A stretch of DNA of 64,000 nucleotides from Luteibacter aegosomatis (lineage in GTDB: Bacteria > Pseudomonadota > Gammaproteobacteria > Xanthomonadales > Rhodanobacteraceae), in assembly GCF_023078455.1 (NCBI RefSeq), contig NZ_CP095740.1:2158001-2222000 (forward strand). Reading direction: 5' to 3'. Positions within the stretch are counted from its first letter, which is position 1, and each line of letters opens with the position of its first letter. Positions 53,837 to 62,809 of the stretch are shown here, piece after piece. The translations under genes and the position numbers were made by a program. Under the pieces are notes generated by a model. That model did no database searches. It saw only the letters and a program-made list of their open reading frames with translations, and was not told the origin of the DNA.

Positions 53837-54616
53837 CTATGCCATGCCCGCGCCGGGCGCCCCATGCGAGAGTTCCCGCGAAATCTCCGCCGCCGCGTCC
53901 ATCACCAGGCGCGACGTCGCCTTCATGTCCACCTTTGCCCCGCGACGCGCCAGGAACGGCACCGTCAGGGCGCACACCGCGTGGTTGCCTTCGACGATCG
54001 GCGCGGACAGGTCGGTCACCCCATCCACCACCTCGCTCGGGATACGCGCGAGTCCGGCGGCGCGAATGTCCTTGACGGTCGCTTCGATCTTGGCGCGCTT
54101 GAGGCCTGGCTCGTGTTCGAGCAGGGTGCGCAACCAGCGTTGGCGGATATCGTCGGTCTGCCAGGCGAGCAGCACGTAGCCCGAGGCCGAGTGCGACATC
54201 GGACGACGGTGACCCACGCGCACCACCAGACCGGTCTCGCCGGGCGGGTCCACGCGGGCGATCACCACGATCTGCTCCTGCGAGGGCACCACGAGGTGGC
54301 ACGATTGATCGATGTCGTCGGCGAGCCGGTGCATCACGGGCATCGCCGTTTCGACGAGATTCTTTACCGGTGGCTGTTCCATGCCGAGACGGAACAGGCG
54401 CGGTGTGAGCGAATAGGCTCCTTCGCCGTCGGGACGCGCGATGTAGTCGCGCTCCTCGAGGACCTGGAGCATGCGGAAGATCTCGCCGCGCGAGCGGCCG
54501 ACGCCTTCGGATATCTCGGCGATGGACAGCGGTTGCGTTGCCCTGGCAAGCAACTCGAGGATGTCCAGTCCCTTGTCGAGGGCGGGGGCACGGTATTTCG
54601 GCGACTCTGCGGGCAT
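53837..54616 (-). CDS. IclR-family regulator of the L-fucose locus
   Basis: 259 residues. N-terminal winged helix-turn-helix (ALDKGLDILELLARATQPLSIAEISEGVGRSRGEIFRMLQVLEER) and C-terminal IclR effector domain (SHSASGYVLLA ... DLSAPIVEGNHAVCALTVPFL). It is divergent from fucP. A 14-bp motif in the fucP promoter recurs upstream of the catabolic operon, so it probably controls both, with L-fucose or a pathway intermediate as effector. The start MPAESPKYRAP at 54616 gives the usual family length. Confidence 0.9.
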   Translation of the reverse strand: MPAESPKYRAPALDKGLDILELLARATQPLSIAEISEGVGRSRGEIFRMLQVLEERDYIARPDGEGAYSLTPRLFRLGMEQPPVKNLVETAMPVMHRLADDIDQSCHLVVPSQEQIVVIARVDPPGETGLVVRVGHRRPMSHSASGYVLLAWQTDDIRQRWLRTLLEHEPGLKRAKIEATVKDIRAAGLARIPSEVVDGVTDLSAPIVEGNHAVCALTVPFLARRGAKVDMKATSRLVMDAAAEISRELSHGAPGAGMA

Positions 54617-54711
54617 GGCATTCCGTGGCGGCGTGAAAGGATGGCGCGTGGCGAGTCTAGCTTCGGGGCGCGTCGGATCGCCATACGCGCCCGTCCATGT
54701 TGCGTCGCAGC

Positions 54712-54747
54712 TTGTTATGCAGGTAAATATCGAGTTTATATTTGGAC
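54712..54747 (+). promoter_or_regulatory. Candidate fucP promoter with overlapping regulator site
   Basis: TTGTTA (54712-54717) and TTATAT (54736-54741) are spaced by 18 bp and resemble a sigma-70 promoter. The motif GTTTATATTTGGAC (54734-54747) covers the -10 box and matches 12 of 14 positions of a sequence upstream of the L-fucose dehydrogenase gene (62592-62605). A regulator bound there would block RNA polymerase. Assignment to the IclR protein is inferred from position. Confidence 0.55.
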
Positions 54748-54778
54748 AATATACGGGGCGGGTCATGAGGAGGGAAGC

Positions 54779-56065
54779 ATGCAGCAGCACGTCGCGCTAG
54801 ACACCGCGGCCCGGCAGGGCCTGGCCCGGGCGGCCCTGTTTCCGTTGGCGCTGATCGTCAGCCTCTTCTTCCTCTGGGGTGTGGCGAACAACCTCAACGA
54901 CGTGCTGGTGGCCCAGTTCAAGAAGGCCTTCACGCTATCGGATTTCCAGGCCGGTCTCGTGCAGAGCGCGTTCTACCTGGGCTACTTCCTCGTCGCGCTT
55001 CCGGCCGGCATCTTCATGCGCCGCTTCGGCTACAAGGCCGCGGTGGTGTTCGGCCTGTTGCTTTACGGCATCGGCGCCTTGCTGTTCTGGCCGGCCGCGG
55101 CCACGGCCACCTATGCCACGTTTCTCGTCGCGCTGTTCGTGATCGCGGCGGGACTGGCCTTCCTGGAGACGTCCGCCAATCCCTACGTCACCTTGCTCGG
55201 TCCGCGTGAATCGGCGGCGTCGCGACTGAACCTCGCCCAGGCCTTCAATCCGCTGGGTTCCATCACCGGCGTGCTGATCGGCCAGCATTTCATCTTCACG
55301 GGTGTCGAGCGTTCGCCCGCGGAGCTGGCCGCGATGGACGCCGCCGCCCGCACCGCTTTCATGAAAAGCGAGGCGGCGGCGGTACAGATGCCCTACCTGG
55401 CGATCGGCCTGGGCGTGATCGCGTGGGCCGCCATCATCGCGATCACGCGTTTTCCGCCCGCCACCGTCGCGGACGAAGCGCGTGCGGCGGAGAAGGGCGT
55501 GCTGGGCCGCCTGCTGCGCGACTGGCGTTTCATGGCGGCGGTAGCGGCGCAGTTCTTCTACGTGGGTGCTCAGGTGGCGGTGTTCAGCTACATGATCCGC
55601 TATGCGCAGGCGACCATGCCGGGCACCGCCGAACGCACCGCGGCCAACTACATCACCGCGGGCCTGCTGTGCTTCATGGCCGGGCGGTTCGCCGGCGCCG
55701 CGCTGATGAAACACCTGCGCCCGGCGCGCGTGCTGGGTACGTTCGCCGCGATCAACGTCGCGCTCGCGGCGTTCGCCGCCTTCGTGCCGGGCCAGATGGG
55801 CATCTACGCGTTGGTGGCCTCCAGCTTCTTCATGTCGATCATGTACCCCACCATCTTCGCGTTGGGCATCGAGGGGCGTGGCGACACCGAGCGCAAGTTC
55901 GGCGCTTCGTTGCTGGTGATGTCCATCGTCGGCGGCGCGGTACTCACCGCGGTCATGGGCGCTACGTCCGACCGCCTGGGCATCGCGCATGCGATGGTCG
56001 TGCCGATGGTCTGCTTCGTGGCGATCTTCGCCTTCGCGCTGATTCGCCGGGAGGCACGCGCATGA
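54779..56065 (+). CDS. fucP: L-fucose:proton symporter FucP
   Basis: 428 residues, twelve transmembrane helices. Major facilitator of the FucP group: FLWGVANNLNDVLVAQFKKAF in helix 1, FLETSANPYVTLLGPRESAASRLNLAQAFNPLGS in the middle and FFMSIMYPTIFALGIEG near the end are signature segments. It imports L-fucose across the inner membrane. GAGGAGGGAAGC precedes the ATG. It overlaps the mutarotase gene by 4 nt and is divergent from the IclR gene. Confidence 0.93.
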   Translation: MQQHVALDTAARQGLARAALFPLALIVSLFFLWGVANNLNDVLVAQFKKAFTLSDFQAGLVQSAFYLGYFLVALPAGIFMRRFGYKAAVVFGLLLYGIGALLFWPAAATATYATFLVALFVIAAGLAFLETSANPYVTLLGPRESAASRLNLAQAFNPLGSITGVLIGQHFIFTGVERSPAELAAMDAAARTAFMKSEAAAVQMPYLAIGLGVIAWAAIIAITRFPPATVADEARAAEKGVLGRLLRDWRFMAAVAAQFFYVGAQVAVFSYMIRYAQATMPGTAERTAANYITAGLLCFMAGRFAGAALMKHLRPARVLGTFAAINVALAAFAAFVPGQMGIYALVASSFFMSIMYPTIFALGIEGRGDTERKFGASLLVMSIVGGAVLTAVMGATSDRLGIAHAMVVPMVCFVAIFAFALIRREARA

Positions 56066-56409
56066 CCTGGCAATGCCTCGCCCTCGACCTGCGCGACGAT
56101 CCGGCGCTGATCGCCGAATACGAACGCTGGCATCGGAAGGAATTCATCTGGCCGGAGATCGTCGCGTCGATCCGTGACGCGGGAATCCTCGACATGCAGA
56201 TTTTCCGCACGGGGAACCGGCTGGTGATGTTGATGCGGGTGGGGGAGGACTTCGACGCCTCCGCGAAAGCGGCGGCGGATGCGGCCAGCGAGCGCGTGCA
56301 GGCCTGGGAGGCGTTGATGTCGACGTTCCAGCAGCCGTTGCCGTGGGCGAAGGATGGGCAGAAGTGGGTGCCGATGGAGCGGATTTTCGATCTGGCGGTA
56401 TGCGGCTGA
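56062..56409 (+). CDS. L-rhamnose-mutarotase-family protein, probable L-fucose mutarotase
   Basis: 115 residues in the ferredoxin-like RhaM fold: CLALDLRDDPALIAEYERWHRKEFIWPEI, ILDMQIFRTGNRLVMLMRV and WVPMERIFDL. It interconverts the anomers of a 6-deoxy-hexose and so supplies the form used by the dehydrogenase. In Xanthomonas fucose clusters a protein of this family acts on L-fucose. It is coupled to fucP by ATGA. Confidence 0.88.
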   Translation: MTWQCLALDLRDDPALIAEYERWHRKEFIWPEIVASIRDAGILDMQIFRTGNRLVMLMRVGEDFDASAKAAADAASERVQAWEALMSTFQQPLPWAKDGQKWVPMERIFDLAVCG

Positions 56410-56426
56410 ACGGGACGCTAGACACC

Positions 56427-56513
56427 GGGTTCCTGCCTTCGCAGGAAAGACACGAGGGGGATACCCTCTACGGTCAATCTTGTCGTCCGTCGTTCCTGCG
56501 AAGGCAGGAACCC
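56427..56513. repeat. Inverted pair of small hairpins between convergent genes
   Basis: TTCCTGC-CTTC-GCAGGAA (56430-56447) is a perfect 7-bp hairpin, and its inverse lies at 56493-56510 (TTCCTGC-GAAG-GCAGGAA); with flanking GGG/CCC they also pair with each other as 21-bp arms. The sequence resembles the widespread proteobacterial dispersed repeat CTGCCTTCGCAGG. It separates the mutarotase and lactate dehydrogenase genes and may serve as a terminator. Confidence 0.7.
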
Positions 56514-56541
56514 AGAGTCTTCGCGCGGCGGGTGCGGCCCG

Positions 56542-57684
56542 TCATCCGCGCCAAAGAATGTCCGAAGATACCCGCGTCGCATCCAACGCACCGGTCAATG
56601 CCATGCTCACGCTCAACTCCCGCCGGATGATCTCGATGGCCTTCGTCACCCCGGCCTCGCCACCCGCCCCGAGCCCATAGAGAAACGCCTTCCCGATCAA
56701 CCCGGCCCGCGCCCCCAGCGCGAGCGCCTTGAGCAGGTCCTGTCCGCTCGTGATCCCGCTGTCGAACAACACCTCGATATCGCCGCCCACGGCATCCACG
56801 ATGGACGGCAGCACGTCGATGGTCGCGGGTACGCCGTCCAGCTGGCGGCCGCCGTGGTTGGACACCACGATCGCATCCACCCCATGCGCCACCGCCTGGC
56901 GCGCGTCCTCGGCGTCCATGATGCCCTTGACGATGAGTTTCCCCGGCCAGATCTCACGGATCCACTCCAGGTCGTTCCAGGTAAGCGTCGGATCGAACTG
57001 AGCGGCGATCCACTGCGCAAGCGTCGTGAGGCTGTCGGCGCCCTTGATGTGGCCGTCGAGGTTGCCGAACGAACGGCTGGGCGCGTTGAGCACGCTCCAG
57101 ATCCAGCGTGGCTTGCTCGCGATGTCGAAGAGGTTGCGCAGGGTCACCTTGGGCGGCACGGTCAGGCCGTTCTTGATTTCGCGATGGCGCTGCCCTTGCA
57201 CGGTGAGGTCCGCGGTGAGCATCAGCGCGGAGCAGCCCGCCGCATGGGCGCGTCGGATGAGATCGCGGGTGAAGCCGCGGTCGCGCATCACGTACACCTG
57301 AAACCAGAACGGCGTCTCCACCGCCGCGCGAACCTGCTCGATGGAACAGATGGACACCGTGCTGAGGCAGAACGGAATGCCTGCCTTCGCCGCCGCGCGC
57401 GCGCCGCGGATCTCGCCGCTGCCGCATTGCAGTCCCGCCATGCCGGTGGGTGCGATCGCGAGCGGCATGCTGACGGGCTGGCCCGCGATGGTGGTGGCGA
57501 GCGAGCGGTGGTCGACGTCGCTCATCACCCGCTGGCGGAAGCGGATGCGTTCGAACGCACGGCGGTTCTCGCGCAACGTGACCTCGTCGTAGGAACCGCG
57601 ATCGGCGTACTCGAAGAACGCGCGCGGCACGCGGCGACGCGCGAGTTCGCGCAGGTCGGCGATGTTCGTGACGGGCGTGGGCAT
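56542..57684 (-). CDS. lldD: FMN-dependent L-lactate dehydrogenase
   Basis: 380 residues, TIM-barrel alpha-hydroxy-acid oxidoreductase. MPLAIAPTGMAGL (FMN site), FCLSTVSICSIEQV, VKGIMDAEDARQAV and the catalytic SNHGGRQLDG followed by DSGITSGQDLLKALALGARAGLIGK are all present. L-lactate is an end product of the fucose pathway encoded upstream, and this enzyme would oxidise it to pyruvate into the respiratory chain. The start is 6 nt after the dehydratase stop. Confidence 0.93.
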   Translation of the reverse strand: MPTPVTNIADLRELARRRVPRAFFEYADRGSYDEVTLRENRRAFERIRFRQRVMSDVDHRSLATTIAGQPVSMPLAIAPTGMAGLQCGSGEIRGARAAAKAGIPFCLSTVSICSIEQVRAAVETPFWFQVYVMRDRGFTRDLIRRAHAAGCSALMLTADLTVQGQRHREIKNGLTVPPKVTLRNLFDIASKPRWIWSVLNAPSRSFGNLDGHIKGADSLTTLAQWIAAQFDPTLTWNDLEWIREIWPGKLIVKGIMDAEDARQAVAHGVDAIVVSNHGGRQLDGVPATIDVLPSIVDAVGGDIEVLFDSGITSGQDLLKALALGARAGLIGKAFLYGLGAGGEAGVTKAIEIIRRELSVSMALTGALDATRVSSDILWRG

Positions 57685-57690
57685 CTGGCG

Positions 57691-59010
57691 TCAGCCGCCG
57701 GCGGCCAGGGGCAGGGCGCGCCACACGATGCCGTCGGGAAACAGGTGATCGCGCACCGAGGCCTCGTGCATCTGAGCGGAGAAACCCGGTGCATTCGGTG
57801 CCAGGTAACGCCCGCGTTCGATGCGCACGGGATCGACGAAATGTTCGTGCAGGTGGTCCACGAACTCGATCGCGCGGTCTTCCTTCTTGCCGGTGATGGC
57901 GACGAAATCGGCCATGGCCAGGTGCTGCACCAGCTCGCACAGGCCCACGCCGCCGGCGTGGGGGAACACGCGTACGCCGAAATGCGCCGCGAGCAGCAGG
58001 ATGGCGAGGTTTTCGTTCACGCCGCCGACGCGCGCGGCGTCGATCTGGATGAGGTCGACCGCCTCGGCCTGCAACAGCTGCTTGAAGATGACGCGGTTCT
58101 GCCCGTGTTCGCCCGTGGAGACCGGCGTGGGTGCGATGCCGCGGCGGATGGCCGCGTGGCCCAGCACGTCGTCGGGACTGGTGGGCTCTTCCACCCAGGC
58201 CAGTCCGACGTTTTCCAGCGGACGCAGCCATTCGATGGCGGTGCCGACGTCCCAGCGCTGGTTGGCGTCCACCGCGATGGCGATGTCGGGCCCGACCGTT
58301 TCGCGGGCGAGGCGGCAGCGGCGGATGTCGTCTTCCAGGCGCAGGCCCACCTTGAGCTTGATGGTGCGGAACCCGTCCTCTACCGCCTGGCGCGCGAGAC
58401 GCTGCATTTTTTCGTCGGTGTAACCCAGCCAGCCGGGCGAGGTGGTGTACGCCGGATAGCCTTCCGTTTCCAGCTGCGCGATCCGCTCGCGCTTGTGCGG
58501 TTCGGCGTCGCGCAGGATCGCCAGCGCCTGCTCGGGCGTGAGCGCGTCGGTGAGATAGCGGAAGTCGACCTGGTCGACGATCTCCTCCGGCGTCATGTCG
58601 GCGATGAAACGCCAGAGCGGCTTGCCCGCGCGGCGCGCGGCCAGGTCCCAGGCGGCATTGATGACGGCGCCGATGGCCATGTGCATCACGCCCTTTTCCG
58701 GGCCCAGCCAGCGCAATTGCGAGTCGCCGTTGAGTTCGCGGGCGAAGGCGCCGAGGTTGCCCGCGACGTCGTCGACCGCGCGCCCCACCACGACGTGTTC
58801 CAGGGCGGCGAGGGCGGCGGTCTGCACGTCGTTGCCGCGGCCGATGGTGAATACCAGGCCGTAGCCGGCCAGGCCGTCGGGGCTGTCCGTGCGCAGCACC
58901 ACGTAGGCCGCCGAATAGTCGGGGTCGGGATTCATCGCGTCGGACCCGTCATGGGCCAGCGAGGTCGGAAAGCGGACGTCGAACGTGTCCAGCGCCGTGA
59001 TTTTCACCAT
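57691..59010 (-). CDS. L-fuconate dehydratase
   Basis: 439 residues, enolase superfamily. Contains the KxK catalytic motif (TIKLKVG), the metal ligands in [18 protein letters not shown] and TGEHGQNR, and the catalytic His in FPHAGGVG. Size and motifs match the characterised Xanthomonas enzyme, which turns L-fuconate into 2-keto-3-deoxy-L-fuconate. It lies between the hydrolase (36 nt) and lactate dehydrogenase genes in the catabolic operon. Confidence 0.93.
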   Translation of the reverse strand: MVKITALDTFDVRFPTSLAHDGSDAMNPDPDYSAAYVVLRTDSPDGLAGYGLVFTIGRGNDVQTAALAALEHVVVGRAVDDVAGNLGAFARELNGDSQLRWLGPEKGVMHMAIGAVINAAWDLAARRAGKPLWRFIADMTPEEIVDQVDFRYLTDALTPEQALAILRDAEPHKRERIAQLETEGYPAYTTSPGWLGYTDEKMQRLARQAVEDGFRTIKLKVGLRLEDDIRRCRLARETVGPDIAIAVDANQRWDVGTAIEWLRPLENVGLAWVEEPTSPDDVLGHAAIRRGIAPTPVSTGEHGQNRVIFKQLLQAEAVDLIQIDAARVGGVNENLAILLLAAHFGVRVFPHAGGVGLCELVQHLAMADFVAITGKKEDRAIEFVDHLHEHFVDPVRIERGRYLAPNAPGFSAQMHEASVRDHLFPDGIVWRALPLAAGG

Positions 59011-59046
59011 GCGATCCGGCCTCCAGCGCCGGCAACTCGAATAAGG

Positions 59047-59904
59047 TCAGGATCGGTCCGACGGGTGGGCCACCACGTCCTGGCGTTGCCGGCCCAGTCC
59101 CTCGATGCCCAGTTCGATGACGTCGCCGGGCTTGAGGTAGGTGGGCGGCTTCAAGCCCAGGCCCACCCCGGCCGGCGTGCCGGTGCTGATGACGTCGCCG
59201 GGCATCAGCGTCATGTAGCGGCTGATGTAACTCACCAGCGCGGCGACGCCGAACACCATGGTGCGCGTGTTGCCGGCCTGGTAGCGATGGCCGTTCACTT
59301 CCAGCCACAGCGACAGGTTCTGCGGTTCGGCCACCTCGTCGCGGGTGACCAGCCACGGTCCGATCGGGCCGAAGGTGTCGCAGCTCTTGCCCTTGACCCA
59401 CTGGCCGCCGTGCTCCAGCTGGAATGCGCGCTCGGAAAGGTCGTTGATGACGGCGTAGCCGGCCACGTGGTCGAGTGCGTCGTCGACGCTCACGTCGCGG
59501 GTGATCTCGCCGATGATCACGCCCAGTTCCACTTCCCAGTCGGTCTTCACCGAGCCGCGGGGGATCACCACGGTGTCGTTCGGGCCGCCGATGGCGGTGG
59601 TGGCCTTCATGAACAGCACGGGCTGTTCGGGCACGGGCGCGCCCGTTTCCGCCGCGTGGTCGGCGTAGTTCATGCCGACGCAGATCATCTTGCCGATGCC
59701 CGAAACGGGTGCGCCGTAGCGCGGCTTACCCTCGACCAGCGGCAGCGTGGAGGGATCGATGGCGGCGAGGCGGCGCAGGCCCGCGTTGCCGATGGCGTCG
59801 CCGGCGAGGTCGGTGACCACGCCGGAGAGGTCGCGCAGGCGTCCGTCGCCGTCGATGAGGCCCGGCTTTTCCTGGCCGGGCGCGCCGTAGCGGGCGAGTT
59901 TCAT
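59047..59904 (-). CDS. FAH-family 2,4-diketo-3-deoxy-L-fuconate hydrolase
   Basis: 285 residues of the fumarylacetoacetate hydrolase family: ICVGMNYADHAAETG, metal ligands in DWEVELGVIIGE and NDLSERAFQ, KSCDTFGPIGPWLVTRDE, and MTLMPGDVISTGTPAGVG. In the L-fucose pathway it cleaves the diketo acid to pyruvate and L-lactate. The position between the SDR and the dehydratase supports that role. The gap to the SDR gene is 10 nt. Confidence 0.9.
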   Translation of the reverse strand: MKLARYGAPGQEKPGLIDGDGRLRDLSGVVTDLAGDAIGNAGLRRLAAIDPSTLPLVEGKPRYGAPVSGIGKMICVGMNYADHAAETGAPVPEQPVLFMKATTAIGGPNDTVVIPRGSVKTDWEVELGVIIGEITRDVSVDDALDHVAGYAVINDLSERAFQLEHGGQWVKGKSCDTFGPIGPWLVTRDEVAEPQNLSLWLEVNGHRYQAGNTRTMVFGVAALVSYISRYMTLMPGDVISTGTPAGVGLGLKPPTYLKPGDVIELGIEGLGRQRQDVVAHPSDRS

Positions 59905-59914
59905 GGGGTCTCCC

Positions 59915-60661
59915 TTAGTTCGACCAGCCGCCGTCGATGACGTGCACGGTGCCGGTGGTGAAGGACGATTCGTCGGAAGCGAGGTAGACGGCGAGGGCGG
60001 CGATCTCGTTCGCGTCCCCCAGGCGGCCCATCGGCTGGCGTTCGATGAAGCCGCGCCATGCGGCGTCCTCGTCGCCGCCCAGGGCGCGCACGCGGTCGCC
60101 CAGCGACGGCGTTTTCACCGTGCCGGGGCAGATGGCGTTGCAGCGCACGCCGCGCGATACGTAATCGGCGGCGACCGAACGGGTGAGGCCGATTACGGCG
60201 GCCTTGGTGGTGCCGTAGGCGAAGCGGTTGGGCACGCCCTTGATGCTGGAGGCCACCGAGGACATGTTCACGATGCTGCCCTTGCCGCGCTCGAGCATGC
60301 CGGGCAGCACGGCGCGGCAGGTGTGGAACATGCTGTCGACGTTGATCGCGAAGGAACGGCGCCAGTTCGCTTCGTCGGTATCGAGGATGGTGCCGGCGTG
60401 CACGAAGCCCGCGCAGTTGAACAATACGTCGATGGCGCCCGCGCCGTTCACCGCGGCCCGGATCTGCGCCGGATCGGTCACGTCCAGGCGTTGCGTGGCG
60501 ATCGACGGGCACTCGGCCTTCAAACTGGCGAGCGCCGCCTCGTCGATGTCGGTGGCGATCACCGTCGCGCCTTCCGCGGCGAACGCCAGGGCGGTGGCGC
60601 GGCCGATGCCGGCCCCCGCGGCGGTGACCAGGGCATGCTTGCCTGCGAGGCGGCCGCTCAT
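59915..60661 (-). CDS. 2-keto-3-deoxy-L-fuconate dehydrogenase (SDR)
   Basis: 248 residues. Classical SDR: TAAGAGIGRA cofactor motif, NCAGF, catalytic Ser in MSSVASS and YGTTK, and the C-terminal GTVHVIDGGWSN. It oxidises 2-keto-3-deoxy-L-fuconate to the 2,4-diketo acid with NAD+. The upstream gap of 76 nt holds a half-REP element. Context with the dehydratase and hydrolase makes the substrate assignment likely. Confidence 0.9.
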   Translation of the reverse strand: MSGRLAGKHALVTAAGAGIGRATALAFAAEGATVIATDIDEAALASLKAECPSIATQRLDVTDPAQIRAAVNGAGAIDVLFNCAGFVHAGTILDTDEANWRRSFAINVDSMFHTCRAVLPGMLERGKGSIVNMSSVASSIKGVPNRFAYGTTKAAVIGLTRSVAADYVSRGVRCNAICPGTVKTPSLGDRVRALGGDEDAAWRGFIERQPMGRLGDANEIAALAVYLASDESSFTTGTVHVIDGGWSN

Positions 60662-60684
60662 GCCTGGCTCCCGTCGCGGCGACC

Positions 60685-60713
60685 GGATGGGTGGGAGCCG
60701 ACCCTGTCGGCGA
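60685..60713. repeat. Half-copy of the REP-like element
   Basis: The segment matches the right arm of the hairpin at 53786-53819 through the core GGGTGGGAGCCGA and the end TCGGCGA. No inverted partner is present nearby. It lies in the 76-nt gap between the lactonase and SDR genes of the fucose operon, where it may affect mRNA stability. Confidence 0.7.
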
Positions 60714-60737
60714 TGCCTGCGAAGCGCGGTCCCTGGG

Positions 60738-61571
60738 TCATGATGAGGTCCTCGATGCGATGGAATAGGTGGCGAGCGCGTTGCCGCCGAAGACGGCGTC
60801 GGCCGCGCCGGGCGCGTGGCGTTGCACGAGCCCGTGAGCGCAGGTCTTCCACGCGTCGTAGCTGGCGTGCGTGGTGAGCACCGGCCAGTCGCTGCCCCAC
60901 ATCAGGCGCGACGGACCGAAGGTGTCGAACAGGTGGGCGACGTAGGGCTCCAGCGCGTGTTCGTCGGCGGTGGGGCCGGTCAGCGTGAGCAGTCCGGATA
61001 GCTTGCAGTACACCTCGGGCATCCGCGCGAGGCGCGCGATGGCGCGGCTCCACCCGGCGAATCCGTCCGCGGCGATGTCCGGCTTGGCCGCGTGATCGAT
61101 CACCGTGCGCACGTCCGGATGCCTGGCCAGGCGTTCGTGCAACGCGGGCAGGTGACGGGCGTCGACGAGGGCGTCGAAAACGAGGCCTCGGTCGCGCAGG
61201 GCGTCGAAGGCGCCGTCGAGCGAGGCCGAGGCCAGCCATCCGGTGTCGGGAATGTCCTGCACCATGGGGCGGACGCCGCAAAGGAGCCCGCGTCCGTCGG
61301 CGATCAGTGCATCCAGGCGCGCGGCCACGTCGGCGGCCTCCATGTCCACCCAGCCGACCACGCCGAGTACGTCGGGCACGGTGGCCGCCAGCTCGAACAG
61401 GTAACGCGTTTCGCGCTCGTCGGGCGCCGCCTGCACGAGGATGCATGCATCGGTGAGGTGGGCGGCATCCTCGGGGAGGAAGCGGCGTCGCAACGCCGCC
61501 GGCGCCTCGGCCAGCCAGCCGTAATGCAGGCGCGATGGATTCCAGTAATGCCGGTGGGCATCGACGATCAT
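60738..61571 (-). CDS. L-fuconolactonase (amidohydrolase family)
   Basis: 277 residues, TIM-barrel amidohydrolase of the lactonase/PDC-hydrolase group. It begins MIVDAHRHYWNPS with the HxH-like metal motif, has VIDHAAKPDIAADGF and YCKLSGLLT, and the terminal MWGSDWPV that holds the catalytic Asp. It opens L-fuconolactone to L-fuconate. The ATG at 61571 overlaps the L-fucose dehydrogenase stop (ATGA), which decides the start. Confidence 0.9.
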   Translation of the reverse strand: MIVDAHRHYWNPSRLHYGWLAEAPAALRRRFLPEDAAHLTDACILVQAAPDERETRYLFELAATVPDVLGVVGWVDMEAADVAARLDALIADGRGLLCGVRPMVQDIPDTGWLASASLDGAFDALRDRGLVFDALVDARHLPALHERLARHPDVRTVIDHAAKPDIAADGFAGWSRAIARLARMPEVYCKLSGLLTLTGPTADEHALEPYVAHLFDTFGPSRLMWGSDWPVLTTHASYDAWKTCAHGLVQRHAPGAADAVFGGNALATYSIASRTSS

Positions 61572-62551
61572 GGCGTGGGCACCCCGGCTTCGATCAAGCC
61601 TGCCGCGTGAAGCGCATCCCACGTGGCGGCGGGTACGGCATCGCGCCGCCGGGACAGCGCGGCATCGACTTCCTGCACGGAACGCAGCCCGCAGACCACG
61701 CTGGCTACTGCCGGATGAGCCAGCGGAAACTGCAGCGCGGCGGCGCCGACGCTGGCGCCCGTCTCGCGACAGATGTCGTAGAAGCGTTGGGCGCGCGCGC
61801 GAACGTCCGGCGTGGCCGGCGCATAGTCGTACGTGTCGCCGGGACCGTCGTTGCCGCCGAGCAGGCCCGAGTTATACGGCCCGGCAACGAGGATCGAGGT
61901 GCCCGCGGCTTCGGCGCGCGCCATCACGTCGCGACTGGCGTGCTGTTCGAACAGCGTGTAACGCCCGGCGAGCATGATCGTGTCGAGGGGAAAGCGTGCC
62001 ATCACCTCCAGGCAGACCGCCTGTTCGTTCACGCCGATGCCGATGGCGCCGACCAGGCCTTCCTCGCGCATCCGCGCCATGGCGGGCAGCGATTCGTCGA
62101 GCGCCTGGGCGAGGATGCGCGGATGGTCGGCGCCATGCGTGAGGGCACCGATATCGTGCAGGAAGAGGATGTCGACGTAATCCGTGCGCAGGCGGTGCAG
62201 GCTGGCCTCGAGACTACGCCGCAGGCCGTCGCGGCTGTAATCGAAGCGCGCGCGACGCCCCTGGACGGCGAACCCGTCGGCTCGGCCGTCGCGGCCTTCG
62301 GCATCCTCGATGACGCGGCCCAGCTTGGTGGACACCGTATAGGTGTCGCGCGGTATCTCGGCCAGCGCCGCACCGAGACGGGTCTCACTGAGACCGAAGC
62401 CGTAGTAGGGCGCGGTGTCGAAGTGGCGGATGCCTTGGCTCCATGCATGGCGGATGGCGTCGAGCGCCTGGGCCTCGGGCACTTCCGCATAGAGATTGCC
62501 CACGGGAGCGCCACCGAAGGCGAGGGGCGAGAGCGGCTTTCCCTGGGGCAT
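61568..62551 (-). CDS. Aldo/keto reductase-family L-fucose dehydrogenase
   Basis: 327 residues. Aldo/keto reductase barrel: HFDTAPYYGFGLSE (catalytic Asp-Tyr), VSTKLGR (Lys), LFLHDIGA (His) and the C-terminal cofactor part ALQFPLAHPAVASVVCGLRS. This subgroup oxidises L-fucose to the lactone and opens the Xanthomonas-type non-phosphorylating pathway. It is the first gene of a six-gene operon. A candidate regulator site lies 41 bp upstream. Confidence 0.9.
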   Translation of the reverse strand: MPQGKPLSPLAFGGAPVGNLYAEVPEAQALDAIRHAWSQGIRHFDTAPYYGFGLSETRLGAALAEIPRDTYTVSTKLGRVIEDAEGRDGRADGFAVQGRRARFDYSRDGLRRSLEASLHRLRTDYVDILFLHDIGALTHGADHPRILAQALDESLPAMARMREEGLVGAIGIGVNEQAVCLEVMARFPLDTIMLAGRYTLFEQHASRDVMARAEAAGTSILVAGPYNSGLLGGNDGPGDTYDYAPATPDVRARAQRFYDICRETGASVGAAALQFPLAHPAVASVVCGLRSVQEVDAALSRRRDAVPAATWDALHAAGLIEAGVPTP

Positions 62552-62591
62552 TGCAGGATTCCGAAGCAGTATGAGCGTTGATGAATACTAC

Positions 62592-62605
62592 GTTTATATG
62601 TGAAC
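62592..62605. promoter_or_regulatory. Second copy of the fucP regulator motif
   Basis: GTTTATATGTGAAC matches 12 of 14 bases of GTTTATATTTGGAC in the fucP promoter. It lies 41 bp before the start codon of the L-fucose dehydrogenase gene, within its probable promoter. The shared motif suggests that one regulator, likely the IclR protein, controls uptake and catabolism together. Confidence 0.55.
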
Positions 62606-62809
62606 TTGTCTAGTACCGTATCCGAAGGCGGTCGCTTCGATCATGCGCCTGGCCGTAGGGGCTCGACCTGCACCCGGTACGACGGTTTGCGAAAACGCCC
62701 GCACGCTTTCATAGAAAGTCCGTTGCGTCGCAGCTTGCTCCACGCAGAACGTATGTGAATACTGAGTTCGCCAGTGAACGGATTCGCAGGAAACGTGCAT
62801 CCTGAAAAT

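Noticed and set aside
56854..59940. Open frame of 1028 codons on the plus strand across the fucose operon
   Set aside because: It runs across three real genes on the other strand (lactate dehydrogenase, dehydratase, hydrolase) with no domain of its own.
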